Shown: in pieces, positions 1-9,223 of the stretch
Position numbering within the stretch: the stretch's first letter is position 1
Layout of the letters: every line of letters starts with the position of its first letter
Origin: Candidatus Omnitrophota bacterium
Lineage (GTDB): Bacteria > Omnitrophota > Gorgyraeia > Duberdicusellales > 4484-171
NCBI GenBank assembly: GCA_024542985.1
Contig: JAMXCX010000009.1
Coordinates: forward strand, 1 to 43,112
Direction: 5' to 3'
Length of the DNA stretch: 43,112 nt
The notes under the pieces: generated by a model
Databases searched by the model: none
Told to the model about the DNA's origin: nothing
Seen by the model: the letters and a program-made list of their open reading frames with translations, nothing else
Made by a program: the position numbers and the translations under genes

Positions 1-1551
1 GTAGAGTTTTCCGGCAGGATGCTTTCAGTGCAGTTGGGCCCGGGGCTTTTGAGCGGCGTTTATGACGGTTTGCAGAATCCTCTTTTTGAACTGGCAGAAA
101 AGTTTGGTTTTTTTCTGGCTCGGGGCGAGCAGCTGGATGCTTTGGATTTTAATAAAAAGTGGCATTTTACTCCTCTGGTTGAAGCTAAAAAAGATAAAGT
201 GGTAAAAGGAGTACCTTTGGGATGGGTTCAGGAAGGCATATTTAAACATTTTATTATGGTTCCTTTTGATATGGAAGGCGAATATGAAGTTGAATCTATT
301 GCTAAGGAAGGTGATTATACTGTTAAAGATAAAATCGCTAAAGTAAAAGGGCCTAAAGATGAATTAATTTCTTTGAATATGTTTTTTGATTGGCCGATAA
401 AAGTTCCCATTGAGGCCTACCGGCAAAAATTTACGCCCCAAGAAACTTTAATTACCAAAGCCCGTATTATTGATACTTTTTTCCCGGTGGCTAAAGGCGG
501 AACATATTGCATACCCGGTCCTTTTGGAGCCGGTAAAACTGTTTTGCAGCAGCTCACCAGCCGTTATGCCGAGGTAGATATTGTTATTATCGCTGCTTGC
601 GGTGAAAGAGCCGGCGAGGTTGTTGAGACCTTGCGGGAATTTCCTAAAATAATTGATCCCCGTACCGGCAAATCTTTGATAGAAAGAACCATTATTATTT
701 GCAATACTAGCTCTATGCCGGTTGCAGCCAGGGATGCTTCTGTGTATACAGCTGCGACTCTGGGTGAATATTATCGGCAGATGGGTTTGGATGTTTTGTT
801 GCTGGCTGATTCTACCTCACGTTGGGCTCAAGCTATGAGAGAGGTTTCCGGCCGATTAGAAGAAATTCCCGGAGAAGAAGCTTACCCGGCATATTTAGAA
901 TCACGCATTGCTGAATTTTACGAGCGTTCGGGATTAGTTGAACTGCCCAATGGAGATAAGGGAAGTCTTACTATCGGCGGAACAGTAAGCCCGGCCGGAG
1001 GTAACTTTGATGAACCGGTAACTCAATCTACCTTGAAAGTAGTGGGAGCTTTCCACGGTCTTTCCCGGGAACGCTCTAATGCCAGAAAATTTCCTTCTAT
1101 AGATCCCCTGGAAAGCTGGTCAAGATATAAAAGTGTAGTTGATGCGAAAGCTTTAAAAAAAGCAAAAGATATTTTATTCCAAGGTAATGAAGTTGATCAA
1201 ATGATGAAAGTAGTAGGAGAAGAAGGAACTTCCATGGAAGATTTCCTATTTTATCTTAAAGCCGAATTCCTGGACAGTGTATATTTACAGCAAAATGGGT
1301 ATGATGAGGTGGATGCGGCCACAAGTTTAGAAAGACAGCAGTATGTATTCAATAAGATATCTGCCATATTGAGCAAAGATTTTGTTTTTGCCCAAAAAGA
1401 ACAAGCCCGGCAAGAGTTTTATAAATTAAGGCAATTAGCAATAGACTGGAATTATAAAAAATGGGAATCAGAAGATTTTAAAAAGCAGGAAAAAGTGCTA
1501 GATGATTTTCTTAGTAAACATGTGGCAGTAGAAACAAAAAACGCGGGGTAA
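1..1551 (+). CDS. atpA: V-type ATP synthase/ATPase catalytic subunit A (5' truncated by window edge)
   Basis: This is the catalytic nucleotide-binding subunit of the V1 head, which hydrolyses or makes ATP in alternation with subunit B. The reading frame is open from base 1, and the residues before the tracked ATG (VEFSGR) continue the family pattern, so that ATG is internal and the true start lies upstream. About 516 residues are visible, against roughly 580-600 for a full subunit; the missing part is the N-terminal beta-barrel. The P-loop GPFGAGKT lies about 170 residues in, and the SRWAQAMRE and EEAYPAYLESR motifs of V-type A subunits are clear. The stop codon is 3 bases before atpB, so the two are co-transcribed. 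The order A-B-D-I-K is the compact bacterial V-ATPase layout known from Chlamydiae and spirochaetes. Confidence 0.97.
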   Translation, partial: VEFSGRMLSVQLGPGLLSGVYDGLQNPLFELAEKFGFFLARGEQLDALDFNKKWHFTPLVEAKKDKVVKGVPLGWVQEGIFKHFIMVPFDMEGEYEVESIAKEGDYTVKDKIAKVKGPKDELISLNMFFDWPIKVPIEAYRQKFTPQETLITKARIIDTFFPVAKGGTYCIPGPFGAGKTVLQQLTSRYAEVDIVIIAACGERAGEVVETLREFPKIIDPRTGKSLIERTIIICNTSSMPVAARDASVYTAATLGEYYRQMGLDVLLLADSTSRWAQAMREVSGRLEEIPGEEAYPAYLESRIAEFYERSGLVELPNGDKGSLTIGGTVSPAGGNFDEPVTQSTLKVVGAFHGLSRERSNARKFPSIDPLESWSRYKSVVDAKALKKAKDILFQGNEVDQMMKVVGEEGTSMEDFLFYLKAEFLDSVYLQQNGYDEVDAATSLERQQYVFNKISAILSKDFVFAQKEQARQEFYKLRQLAIDWNYKKWESEDFKKQEKVLDDFLSKHVAVETKNAG

Positions 1552-1554
1552 AAA

Positions 1555-2856
1555 ATGAGAAAAGTTCACAACAGAATACTTAGCATAGCCGGCAATGTTA
1601 TTACTGTTAAAGCTAGTGATGTAGCCTATGAAGAACTGGCAGAGGTAACAACTTCCCGGGGGAAGTCTTTGGCCCAGGTTATAAAACTTGAAGAAGACAT
1701 TGTGTCTTTGCAGGTTTTCTCGGGAAGCCGGGGCATATCTACTGATGATGAGATTAGGTTTCTTGGGCATCCTATGAAAGTTGCTTTTTCAGAAAACATG
1801 GTAGGAAGAATTTTTGACGGAAGCGGTAAGCCTAGAGATAATGGCCCGGCTTTAACCGATAATTTGATTGAGATAGCCGGCCCTTCAGTTAATCCCGCTA
1901 AGAGAATAATCCCTAAAAGGATGATAAGAACTAACATTCCCATGATAGATGTATTTAACTCTTTAGTTGTTTCCCAGAAGCTGCCTATCTTTTCAGTATC
2001 CGGAGAGCCATATAATGAGTTACTGGCTCGAATCGCTCTTCAGGCCGAAGTGGATATGATTATCCTCGGAGGAATAGGCCTTAAACATGATCAGTACATG
2101 TTTTTCAAGAATACCCTGGAAGAAGGCGGAGCTTTAAACAGGTCAATATTTTTTGTTCATACTGCTTCTGATCCTATAGTAGAAGGATTAATGATTCCGG
2201 ATTTATGTTTAGCCGTGGCTGAAAAATTTGCCTTAGGAGGGAAAGATATTTTAGTTTTACTTACCGATATGACTAACTTTTCCGATGCTTTAAAAGAGAT
2301 AGCCATAACTATGGAGCAAGTGCCTTCAAATAGAGGCTACCCCGGAGATTTATACAGCCAGCTTGCCAGAAGATATGAAAAGGCAGTCGATTTTGAGGGA
2401 GCAGGGTCAATTACTATTTTAGCAGTAACTACCATGCCCGGAGATGACGTTACCCATCCGGTTCCGGACAACACCGGCTATATTACTGAAGGACAGTTTT
2501 ATTTACGGGGAGGCCGCATCGAGCCTTTTGGTTCTTTAAGCCGGCTAAAGCAGCAAGTTAACGACAAGACTCGTAAAGATCACCGGGCGATTATGGATGG
2601 AATGATACAGCTATATGCTCAATATAAAGAGACCGAAGAAAAAAGAGCTATGGGGTTTAGGATGGGTGAATGGGATAAAAAGCTGTTAAAATACGGCATT
2701 TTTTTCGAATCGCAAATGATGGATTTATCAGTTAAAATTTCTCTAGAAGATGCTTTGGATAAGGGGTGGAAGATTTTATCAGAATGTTTCCACCCTCAAG
2801 AGACAAACTTTCGAACAGACTTAATAAATGAATTCTGGCCTAAGAACAATCAATGA
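1555..2856 (+). CDS. atpB: V-type ATP synthase/ATPase subunit B
   Basis: This is the non-catalytic partner of subunit A in the V1 hexamer. Its 433 residues match the usual family length. The sequence shows the N-terminal barrel, a V-type B core ([20 protein letters not shown]-like segment, then [20 protein letters not shown]), and the typical [20 protein letters not shown] stretch. As expected for B subunits, the Walker A lysine pattern seen in subunit A is not conserved. It starts 3 bases after atpA stops, and its last codons overlap the start of atpD in an ATGA junction, which points to translational coupling. Confidence 0.97.
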   Translation: MRKVHNRILSIAGNVITVKASDVAYEELAEVTTSRGKSLAQVIKLEEDIVSLQVFSGSRGISTDDEIRFLGHPMKVAFSENMVGRIFDGSGKPRDNGPALTDNLIEIAGPSVNPAKRIIPKRMIRTNIPMIDVFNSLVVSQKLPIFSVSGEPYNELLARIALQAEVDMIILGGIGLKHDQYMFFKNTLEEGGALNRSIFFVHTASDPIVEGLMIPDLCLAVAEKFALGGKDILVLLTDMTNFSDALKEIAITMEQVPSNRGYPGDLYSQLARRYEKAVDFEGAGSITILAVTTMPGDDVTHPVPDNTGYITEGQFYLRGGRIEPFGSLSRLKQQVNDKTRKDHRAIMDGMIQLYAQYKETEEKRAMGFRMGEWDKKLLKYGIFFESQMMDLSVKISLEDALDKGWKILSECFHPQETNFRTDLINEFWPKNNQ

Positions 2857-3464
2857 TAAAAATCAGATTAACTAAAAATGAACTAAAAAAGCAAAAAGAT
2901 TTCCTCAAGAGGTTTCGGCGCTACCTACCTATGCTTATTCTTAAAAAGAAGCAATTGCAGTTAGAAATAATTAAGATACAGAAAATCATTAAAACTCTTG
3001 CCGGAGAGATGGATGTTCTAAGGAAAAGTATTATTTCTTGGGTAGATGTATTTGCTGAAAAGATGCCGATAGATGAGTATTTAAGGCTTAAAAAAATAAA
3101 CATCGAAGAAGGTAATGTCGCAGGTATAGATTTACCTCTATTCACAGGTGTTGAGTTTGAGCAAAAGGCTTACGATTTGATGTTAACTCCTTTGTGGGTT
3201 GATAAAGCCATAGAAGCCATAAAAGAAACAATTACCTTAAAAGCAAAATTACTTATTTATCATAAACAGATAGAAATCCTAAAAGAGGAACTTCGGATCG
3301 CTACCCAGCGGGTTAATCTTTTTGAAAAAATAAAGATTCCTGAATCTCAGGAAAATATCCGGGTTATACAAATTTATCTGGGAGAATTGCAGACTGCCGG
3401 AGTGGTAAGAGGAAAAATCGCTAAAGCTAAATTAGAGCGCAAGAGAAACGCTATCCTCCAATGA
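2853..3464 (+). CDS. atpD: V-type ATP synthase/ATPase subunit D (central stalk)
   Basis: Subunit D forms the rotating central stalk that links the A3B3 head to the membrane ring. The 203 residues show long charged helices at both ends, predicted as the antiparallel coiled coil, around a shorter middle part. The start [22 protein letters not shown] fits the family pattern, in which the first helix begins almost at once. It overlaps atpB by 4 bases and atpI by 4 bases, so the three are translated in step. No separate subunit F or C gene is visible next to it, as in other reduced bacterial V-ATPase operons. Confidence 0.93.
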   Translation: MIKIRLTKNELKKQKDFLKRFRRYLPMLILKKKQLQLEIIKIQKIIKTLAGEMDVLRKSIISWVDVFAEKMPIDEYLRLKKINIEEGNVAGIDLPLFTGVEFEQKAYDLMLTPLWVDKAIEAIKETITLKAKLLIYHKQIEILKEELRIATQRVNLFEKIKIPESQENIRVIQIYLGELQTAGVVRGKIAKAKLERKRNAILQ

Positions 3465-5233
3465 TAGTTAAGATGAAAAAAATTACAGTCTTGGCTGTTG
3501 AAAAATATGCCGCTCATACCGTAGAGGCTTTGCGTAAATTAGGCTTTCTGCATGTAAGCCATATGCAGCAGCCCCAGGCAGATTATATAACATCCCTGGA
3601 ACATAAACTTATAGTATTGGATAAAGCCTTGCTGCTTTTAAAGGATGTAAGCAAACAAAAACAAGAGCGGGATAAAGAGAGATTACTTTCTTATGAAAAA
3701 GAAATAATGAATTTGTCCGAACAAAATCAGCATTATATAGCAGAAAAACAAAAAACAGAGGAAAAACTTCTTTGGTATAAAAACTGGGGGGATATTTCTT
3801 TAGTTTCAGTGGAGGAGCTAGAAAAAGCCGGGATTTTCATAAAGCTTTATTTATGCAGTAAATCTGAGCTCAAAAAAATTTCCCAGGATAAATGTGTGTA
3901 TGTTATCGGTCAAAAGGGTGGGCAGGTTCAAGTTGTTTTTGTGAGCGCTAACGAGGAAGAAACTTTGGGTTTCGCTCAGATAGGGCTGCCTCGAGAAGGA
4001 CAGCATTCTTCGCAAAGGAAAATGACAGCTATATCAGAGCATTTAGAAAAAATAGAAAAAAGATTAACAGAACTTTCTGCATATAGGAAGTCTTTTTTGG
4101 AATATAAAAAAGATCTTTTGAAAAATTTAGAGTTTTACAAAGTAAGGTTTGGAATGACTCACAAAGAAGGTATCTGTTGTTTGCAGGGGTTTTGCCCCCA
4201 AGGCTCAGTCAGCCAAATAGAAAAAGTAGCCAAACTTAAAGGGTGGGCGGTTATGATAGAGGAGCCGGAAGACCCTCTAGAGGTGCCGACGCTCGTAAGT
4301 TATCCGCGCTGGGCAAAGGCAATTAAGCCGATTTTCGACTTCATGGGTACGTTGCCCGGCTACAAGGAATACGATATAAGTCCCTGGTTTCTTTTATTTT
4401 TCAGCTTGTTTTTTGCCATGCTCATTGGCGATGCCGGCTATGGCTTTTTGTTTTTAGGGGTTACTTTTTTTGCCCGGCGTAAATTACCCAAGGCTCCGCG
4501 GGAACCTTTCTTTTTGATGTACGTTTTAGCTGTGGCAACTATTATCTGGGGAGCAGTTACCGGAACTTGGTTCGGAGCTGAAAAAATAGGGCAACTGCCT
4601 GGCTTTGAGGCATTAGTAATCGACAAAATCAATAGTTTTGCTGAAGGCAATCAAAATTTTATGATCTATATCTGTTTTTTAATCGGAGCAGTCCACTTGA
4701 CCTTAGCCCATGCAATTGTTGCCTTTAAATATATCAACTCATGGGTGGCTTTATCTCAAGTCGGCTGGATAATTATTGTCTGGACATCTTTTTTTATTGC
4801 CGGAAAATTAGTGCTTAGTAAAGCTATGCCCGGCTTTGCCTTAATTTTGGGACTCTTAGGCGTCTTGTTAGTAATTTTGTTTTCGAATTTTCAAAAGAAT
4901 ATATTAAAAGGAGCATTGATTTCTCTAGCTGATTTACCGCTTAAGGCCATTGGTTGCTTTGCCGACGTGGTTTCTTATTTACGGCTTTTTGCGGTTGGCT
5001 ATGCTAGCGTAGTTTTAGCTGTGACTTTTAATAATATGGCTTTTGATTTAGGGTTTAATACTATCTTTACCGCCGTCTTAGCGGCTTTTATTCTTTTTCT
5101 CGGACACAGCTTAAATATTGTTTTAGGTTTTATGGGAGTGATTGTTCACGGAATACGCTTAAATATGCTTGAATTTTCCGGACATCTTAATATGGAATGG
5201 TCAGGTAGGCAATATAAACCATTTAAGGAATAA
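3461..5233 (+). CDS. atpI: V-type ATP synthase/ATPase subunit I (membrane stator)
   Basis: This is the large membrane stator subunit that carries the ion half-channels next to the K ring. The 590 residues divide into an N-terminal cytoplasmic part of about 300 residues with coiled-coil stretches, and a C-terminal part with about seven hydrophobic segments starting near WFLLFFSLFFAMLIGDAGYGFLFLG. The segment DVVSYLRLFAVGYASVVLA contains the arginine that faces the ring carboxylate in this family. It overlaps atpD by 4 bases and is followed after 15 bases by atpK, which has a strong Shine-Dalgarno sequence. Confidence 0.96.
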   Translation: MIVKMKKITVLAVEKYAAHTVEALRKLGFLHVSHMQQPQADYITSLEHKLIVLDKALLLLKDVSKQKQERDKERLLSYEKEIMNLSEQNQHYIAEKQKTEEKLLWYKNWGDISLVSVEELEKAGIFIKLYLCSKSELKKISQDKCVYVIGQKGGQVQVVFVSANEEETLGFAQIGLPREGQHSSQRKMTAISEHLEKIEKRLTELSAYRKSFLEYKKDLLKNLEFYKVRFGMTHKEGICCLQGFCPQGSVSQIEKVAKLKGWAVMIEEPEDPLEVPTLVSYPRWAKAIKPIFDFMGTLPGYKEYDISPWFLLFFSLFFAMLIGDAGYGFLFLGVTFFARRKLPKAPREPFFLMYVLAVATIIWGAVTGTWFGAEKIGQLPGFEALVIDKINSFAEGNQNFMIYICFLIGAVHLTLAHAIVAFKYINSWVALSQVGWIIIVWTSFFIAGKLVLSKAMPGFALILGLLGVLLVILFSNFQKNILKGALISLADLPLKAIGCFADVVSYLRLFAVGYASVVLAVTFNNMAFDLGFNTIFTAVLAAFILFLGHSLNIVLGFMGVIVHGIRLNMLEFSGHLNMEWSGRQYKPFKE

Positions 5234-5248
5234 AAAGGGAGGTAGGAT

Positions 5249-5695
5249 ATGATACAGGGTTTTGGCGATATGAATTTTTCTTTGACTTTAGCGGCAATCG
5301 GCTCAGCTTTAGGAACTGGGGTTGCGGGTATGGCTGCAATTGGTGCCTGGAAAAAGGCTTTTTCTCAAAACAAGGCAGCTCCTTTTACTTTGATTGCCTT
5401 TGTTGGCGCGCCGCTAACCCAGACAATTTACGGTATGATTTTAAGAAATAAAATCATAGCTGCTAAGCTTCCGGCTGACAATCAAACTTATATATATCTT
5501 ATGATTATTGGTTTTGTTGCTGGTTCAGCCATGGGAGTATCTGCCTATATGCAAGGTAAAGCCGCAGCCAGAGCCTCAGATGCCTTGGCCGAAACTGGCA
5601 AGGGATTTGGTCAATATATAATGGTTTTAGGAGTTATTGAGACAGTTGCCCTTTTTGTGATGATTTTCTGTATGATGGCTATACCGGGAGCTTAG
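5249..5695 (+). CDS. atpK: V-type ATP synthase/ATPase subunit K (rotor ring), probable Na+-binding type
   Basis: This is the proteolipid subunit of the rotating membrane ring. Its 148 residues contain two helical hairpins (four membrane segments), the duplicated V-type form. The ion-site carboxylate is E131 in VLGVIETVA of the second hairpin. The first hairpin has PLTQT in place of a carboxylate, with T57 and Q58, and Q102 lies in the YMQGKAA stretch. By alignment by eye these match T64, Q65, Q110 and E139 of the Enterococcus hirae sodium ring subunit NtpK, which suggests sodium coupling; this is inference. The Shine-Dalgarno GGGAGG precedes the ATG. It is the last gene of the operon. Confidence 0.95.
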   Translation: MIQGFGDMNFSLTLAAIGSALGTGVAGMAAIGAWKKAFSQNKAAPFTLIAFVGAPLTQTIYGMILRNKIIAAKLPADNQTYIYLMIIGFVAGSAMGVSAYMQGKAAARASDALAETGKGFGQYIMVLGVIETVALFVMIFCMMAIPGA

Positions 5696-5719
5696 ATGTT
5701 ACGTCAGAAACCTAAATTC

Positions 5720-5747
5720 TTGATTTTTCCTAAGAATTTGGTATTAT
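5720..5747 (+). promoter_or_regulatory. Possible sigma-70 promoter for tRNA-Val/thrS
   Basis: TTGATT and TATTAT are separated by 16 bases, about 80 bases upstream of tRNA-Val. The same bases also form an imperfect hairpin (5710-5742, about 11 pairs with one bulge, no T-run), so the site could instead be a weak transcript-end structure for the ATPase operon. Base pattern alone supports the call. Confidence 0.35.
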
Positions 5748-5828
5748 TGAGCGATATGTTTTGGGCGAGGAAGGTGCGACTCTGGGACTAGCGAGAGGCA
5801 TTTATATTAGAATAGCACAATTATTAAC

Positions 5829-5903
5829 GGGCGGTTGGCGCAGTGGAAGCGCATCTCGTTTACACCGAGAGGGTCGTAGGTTCAAATCCTACACCGCCCA
5901 CCA
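5829..5903 (+). tRNA. tRNA-Val (anticodon TAC), CCA encoded
   Basis: A complete cloverleaf can be folded by eye. The acceptor stem is GGGCGGT with ACCGCCC, the D stem GCGC with GCGC, the anticodon stem TCTCG with CGAGA around loop TTTACAC (anticodon TAC, valine), and the T stem GTAGG with CCTAC around TTCAAAT. The discriminator is A and the terminal CCA is encoded in the DNA. It lies 35 bases upstream of thrS and is probably on the same transcript. Confidence 0.96.
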
Positions 5904-5938
5904 TTATTAGTTGATAGTGTTAGTGAATAGTATTTAGC

Positions 5939-7669
5939 ATGGATTTAGAAACCCTTAGACATTCTTGTTCCCATATTATGGCTTCGGCTGTAAAGAAGCT
6001 TTATCCCCAAGCTAAATTAGGGATTGGTCCGGCTATTGAGAATGGCTTTTATTATGATTTTGATATTCCTTCGGGGATAAGCGAAGAGGACTTGGGTAAA
6101 ATTGAAGCTCTGATGAACAAGCAAATTAAAGAGGACTTTCATTTTACTCAGGAAGAATGGGCTAGCAATCAGGCAATAGATTTTTTTCAAAAACAAGGAG
6201 AAAAGTATAAGGTAGAACTTATAAAGGATTTAGGACAAGATAAGGTTTCAGTTTATAAACACAATGGGTTTTTGGATTTATGTAAAGGGCCGCATGTAGG
6301 TTCAACCAAACAGGTAAAATATTTTAAACTGCTTTCTACCTCAGGCGCATACTGGAGGGGAAGTGAAAACAACCCCCAATTAGTACGTATTTATGGCACA
6401 GCTTTTTTAAGCAAGGATGAGCTAAAGAATCATCTTAAGAATTTAGAAGAAGCGAAGAAAAGAGACCATCGCAAATTAGGAAGAGAATTGGAGTTATTTG
6501 ATATCTATTATGACCAGGCCGGAGCAGGTCTGCCTTTTTATTTGCCTAAAGGGGCAATCTTAAAAAAAATTATCGAAGATTGGGAAACAGAAGAGCACAT
6601 AAAAAGAGGCTATAAAATAGTAAGCACTCCCCATATTATGAATAAAAAATTATGGGAAAAAAGCGGTCACTTGGAATACTACGAAGATTTTATGTACTCT
6701 ATCGTTAAAGATAATCAGGAATTTATTTTAAAGCCCATGAATTGCCCGGGCCACATCCTTATTTATAAGTCAAAGTTGCATAGTTTTAGAGATTTGCCGT
6801 TAAGACTGTTTGAGTTAGGCACAGTTTACCGTTACGAAAAAAGCGGAGTATTGCACGGCCTTTTGCGGTTGAGAGGCTTTACTCAGGATGATGCCCATAT
6901 TTTTTGTAAAAAGGAAGATCTTTATTCAGAGATAAAAGGAGTTTTAGAATTTGTAAAGGTAGCTATGAAAAAGTTTGGATTCTCAAAGTTTAAAGCCGAA
7001 CTAAGCACTAGACCGGAAAAGTTTATCGGAGAGGCCAGCGATTGGGACGATTCAGAAAATGTTTTAGAAGAAGTTTTAAAAAAAGAAGGTTTTGATTATA
7101 GAATAAATAGAGGAGACGGCGCCTTTTATGGCCCAAAAATAGACATTAAGTTAAGAGATGCTATAGGCCGAGAATGGCAGTGCGCCACTGTGCAGCTTGA
7201 TTATAATATTCCGAAAAGATTCAATTTAACTTATCGGGCATCTTCCGGCGGCGAGCAGGAAGTCGTAATGATACATCGGGTAATTTTAGGAAGCATTGAG
7301 AGGTTCTTTGCCACCTTAATTGAGCATTATGCCGGAAAATTTCCTTTATGGCTTGCGCCGGTCCAGGTTAGCGTTTTAAATGTTACAGCTGAGGTAAAAG
7401 ATTATGCTTTAGAGGTAATGAAATCTTTGCAAAGCCAAGGGTTTCGGGTAGAGGCCGATACAAGAGATAAAACTTTACAGAAGAAGATAAGAGAAAAAGA
7501 GCTTTTAAAAATCCCTTACATGCTCATTGTAGGGAAAAAGGAGCAGCAGGAGAAAAAAGTTTCCTTGAGAAAACAAGGAACGAAGAATTTAGGGGCTATG
7601 GAATTAAAAGATGTTTTAGGTATATTAAAGAAGGAGGATGAAATAAGTGAAGTATGTGCGCGTAAATGA
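5939..7669 (+). CDS. thrS: Threonine-tRNA ligase lacking the N-terminal TGS domain
   Basis: The enzyme charges tRNA-Thr with threonine in the cytoplasm. At 576 residues it is shorter than the usual 610-650 because the N-terminal TGS domain is absent: residue 1 is followed at once by the editing domain, with H8 and H12 in HSCSH and the LCKGPHV motif near residue 90. The class II core follows, with CPGH (zinc cysteine), the motif 2 region YRYEKSGVLHGLLRLRGFTQDDAHIF and the motif 3 region IHRVILGSIERF, then the C-terminal anticodon-binding domain. Only 35 bases separate tRNA-Val from the ATG, so a TGS domain cannot be hidden upstream. Its last 23 bases overlap infC. Confidence 0.97.
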   Translation: MDLETLRHSCSHIMASAVKKLYPQAKLGIGPAIENGFYYDFDIPSGISEEDLGKIEALMNKQIKEDFHFTQEEWASNQAIDFFQKQGEKYKVELIKDLGQDKVSVYKHNGFLDLCKGPHVGSTKQVKYFKLLSTSGAYWRGSENNPQLVRIYGTAFLSKDELKNHLKNLEEAKKRDHRKLGRELELFDIYYDQAGAGLPFYLPKGAILKKIIEDWETEEHIKRGYKIVSTPHIMNKKLWEKSGHLEYYEDFMYSIVKDNQEFILKPMNCPGHILIYKSKLHSFRDLPLRLFELGTVYRYEKSGVLHGLLRLRGFTQDDAHIFCKKEDLYSEIKGVLEFVKVAMKKFGFSKFKAELSTRPEKFIGEASDWDDSENVLEEVLKKEGFDYRINRGDGAFYGPKIDIKLRDAIGREWQCATVQLDYNIPKRFNLTYRASSGGEQEVVMIHRVILGSIERFFATLIEHYAGKFPLWLAPVQVSVLNVTAEVKDYALEVMKSLQSQGFRVEADTRDKTLQKKIREKELLKIPYMLIVGKKEQQEKKVSLRKQGTKNLGAMELKDVLGILKKEDEISEVCARK

Positions 7670-8150
7670 AAGAATAATGGCCCAAACAGTGCGGGTAATT
7701 GGTTTAGACGGCGAACAGCTAGGAGTTTTCCCTCGTGATATAGCGCTAAACAAAGCCGAGGAACGAGATTTGGATTTAGTTGAAGTCGCTCCTCAGGCTA
7801 AGCCTCCAGTTTGCCGAATTATAGATTTTTCGAAATATAAATACGAACAGAAAAAAAAAGAGAAAGCAGTAAGAAAAAGCCAGAAACAAGCTCAATTAAA
7901 AGAAGTAAGAATAAGGCCTAGGATAGGCAGTCATGATTATGAGGTTAAACTCAAACATATAAAAGAATTTTTGGAGAAGCGCCACAAGGTGAGAGTAAGG
8001 ATGTGGTTTAGAGGTAGAGAAATTACCCATAAAGATATAGGAAATAGAGTGATTGACAGGCTAATCAAAGATATAGAAAAAGTGGGTAGAGTAGATAGGG
8101 CGGCCCATATGTTGGGTAAAACTCTAGTTTTAATTTTAAGCCCTAAGTAA
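7647..8150 (+). CDS. infC: Translation initiation factor IF-3 (GTG start)
   Basis: IF-3 keeps the 30S subunit free and checks the start codon during initiation. The 167 residues have the family layout: an N-terminal domain starting VRVNERI, a basic linker rich in lysine, and a C-terminal domain with EVRIRPRIGSHDYEVKLKHIKEFLEKRHKVRVR. The start is GTG at 7647, set by AAGGAGG nine bases upstream and by the conserved N-terminal residues; the start lies inside thrS. A non-ATG start fits the known habit of infC genes, whose start codon is often rare and self-regulated. rpmI and rplT follow in the classic order. Confidence 0.97.
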   Translation: MKYVRVNERIMAQTVRVIGLDGEQLGVFPRDIALNKAEERDLDLVEVAPQAKPPVCRIIDFSKYKYEQKKKEKAVRKSQKQAQLKEVRIRPRIGSHDYEVKLKHIKEFLEKRHKVRVRMWFRGREITHKDIGNRVIDRLIKDIEKVGRVDRAAHMLGKTLVLILSPK

Positions 8151-8214
8151 TAATGTTGAGATTATAAATAAGATATTTTATCCGCTAAAAGCGGAGGCCA
8201 TCTAAGGAGGAATA
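8151..8214 (+). promoter_or_regulatory. infC-rpmI spacer with small hairpin and strong ribosome binding site
   Basis: The 64-base spacer contains a short hairpin, CCGCT and AGCGG around AAA (8182-8194), followed by the ribosome binding site AAGGAGG before rpmI. In other bacteria L20 or L35 represses this operon through leader RNA at this place; whether this hairpin does so is inference. Confidence 0.3.
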
Positions 8215-8412
8215 ATGCCGAAATTAAAAACACGGAAGTCATTATCTAAACGTATAAAAATTACTAAGAAAGGCAAGGCCTTAAGGTCTAAAGCCGGCAG
8301 GCGCCATCTTATGAGCACAAAAAATAGAAAGAGAAAAAGAAATTTAAGACGCAAAGCCATAATTTCTGTAGGTAAGAAATTCATAAAAAGAGCAATGCCT
8401 TACGCTGCATAA
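8215..8412 (+). CDS. rpmI: Large subunit ribosomal protein bL35
   Basis: This is a small basic protein of the 50S subunit. The 65 residues match the usual length, and the start MPKLKTRKSLSKRIKITKKGK is the family signature. A strong Shine-Dalgarno sequence precedes the ATG. It sits between infC and rplT, with 14 bases to rplT, in the conserved infC-rpmI-rplT operon. Confidence 0.97.
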   Translation: MPKLKTRKSLSKRIKITKKGKALRSKAGRRHLMSTKNRKRKRNLRRKAIISVGKKFIKRAMPYAA

Positions 8413-8426
8413 AAAAGGAGAAAAAA

Positions 8427-8774
8427 ATGAAAACTAATCATGCCGTGGCTTCCCATAAAAGAAAGAAAAAAGTCCTCAAAGTCGCTAGAGGGTATTGGGG
8501 AGAGCGTTCTAAAAAATACCGCCGGGCAGTTGAAACAATAAGAAGGGCATATTCATTCGCCTACGTGCATCGACGCACAAAAAAAAGAAACTTCCGGTCT
8601 CTTTGGATTATCCGAATTGGGGCAGCAATTAAAGAAAGAGGCTCTTCTTATCGGGAGTTTATGCATGCTCTTAAAGAGAATAAGATAATTCTTTCTAAGG
8701 ACATTTTAGCGCATATTGCCGCCCAATATCCGGAGATTTTTGATAAAATAGCTGAGGTAGCCAAAAATAAATAA
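8427..8774 (+). CDS. rplT: Large subunit ribosomal protein bL20
   Basis: L20 binds 23S rRNA early in 50S assembly. The 115 residues have the long basic N-terminal helix (SHKRKKKVLKVARGYWGERSKKYRRA) and the globular C-terminal part with LWIIRIGAAIKERGSSYREFM. It is preceded by AAAGGAG at good spacing. L20 is the autogenous repressor of this operon in several bacteria. The next gene starts one base after its stop. Confidence 0.97.
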   Translation: MKTNHAVASHKRKKKVLKVARGYWGERSKKYRRAVETIRRAYSFAYVHRRTKKRNFRSLWIIRIGAAIKERGSSYREFMHALKENKIILSKDILAHIAAQYPEIFDKIAEVAKNK

Positions 8775-8775
8775 A

Positions 8776-9171
8776 ATGAAGTATATAATTATTATTGGTT
8801 GTGGGAAAAGTGGTAAAGAGTTAGCACAAGAGTTGTCTAAGAGTGAAAACGTAGTGGCTGTAGATAAGAGCTTAAGAAATCTTGATACTCTAGGCGAGGA
8901 TTTTAATGGGAAGAAAGTATGGGCGGATGCTCTGGATATAAACACCCTAGAAGAGGCAGGCATTAAAGAGGCAAATGCTATTTTTCTCTTGACCGGGAAT
9001 GATAACCTTAATTTAGTTGTAGGTAAAGTTGCAAAGAGAAAATACGGCGTTAAAAAAGTTGTGCTTCAGGTAAATGATGCTATAAAAAAGAAGATATTCA
9101 AAGAAGAAGGGGTGGTTATTATTAATCGTACGCAGTTAATCGTAGAAACTTTAAAGAAAAGCATAGCTTAG
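8776..9171 (+). CDS. TrkA_N-only (RCK N-lobe) potassium channel regulatory protein
   Basis: The protein is a single Rossmann domain of the TrkA/RCK family, which binds nucleotide and gates Trk/Ktr potassium channels. The glycine-rich loop IIGCGKSGKEL lies at residues 5-15, followed by VAVDKS with the acidic residue that binds the ribose. At 131 residues it holds only the N-lobe and has no TrkA_C domain, unlike its neighbour. It starts one base after rplT. It may assemble with the full TrkA at 9224 or be a diverged duplicate; the pairing is inferred from adjacency. Confidence 0.85.
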   Translation: MKYIIIIGCGKSGKELAQELSKSENVVAVDKSLRNLDTLGEDFNGKKVWADALDINTLEEAGIKEANAIFLLTGNDNLNLVVGKVAKRKYGVKKVVLQVNDAIKKKIFKEEGVVIINRTQLIVETLKKSIA

Positions 9172-9223
9172 GTTTAAATATGGACGCGAACAAAAATGTT
9201 GTATCAATTTGTGAGGTAAAAAA

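Noticed and set aside
1498-1770. Minus-strand ORFs inside atpA, atpB, rpoD, gatA and similar genes
   Set aside because: They lie opposite long, well-conserved coding frames, have no family pattern and no ribosome binding site; they are shadows.
5696-5938. T-box leader for thrS
   Set aside because: The space before thrS holds a complete tRNA-Val gene, and no T-box sequence or specifier loop is seen.
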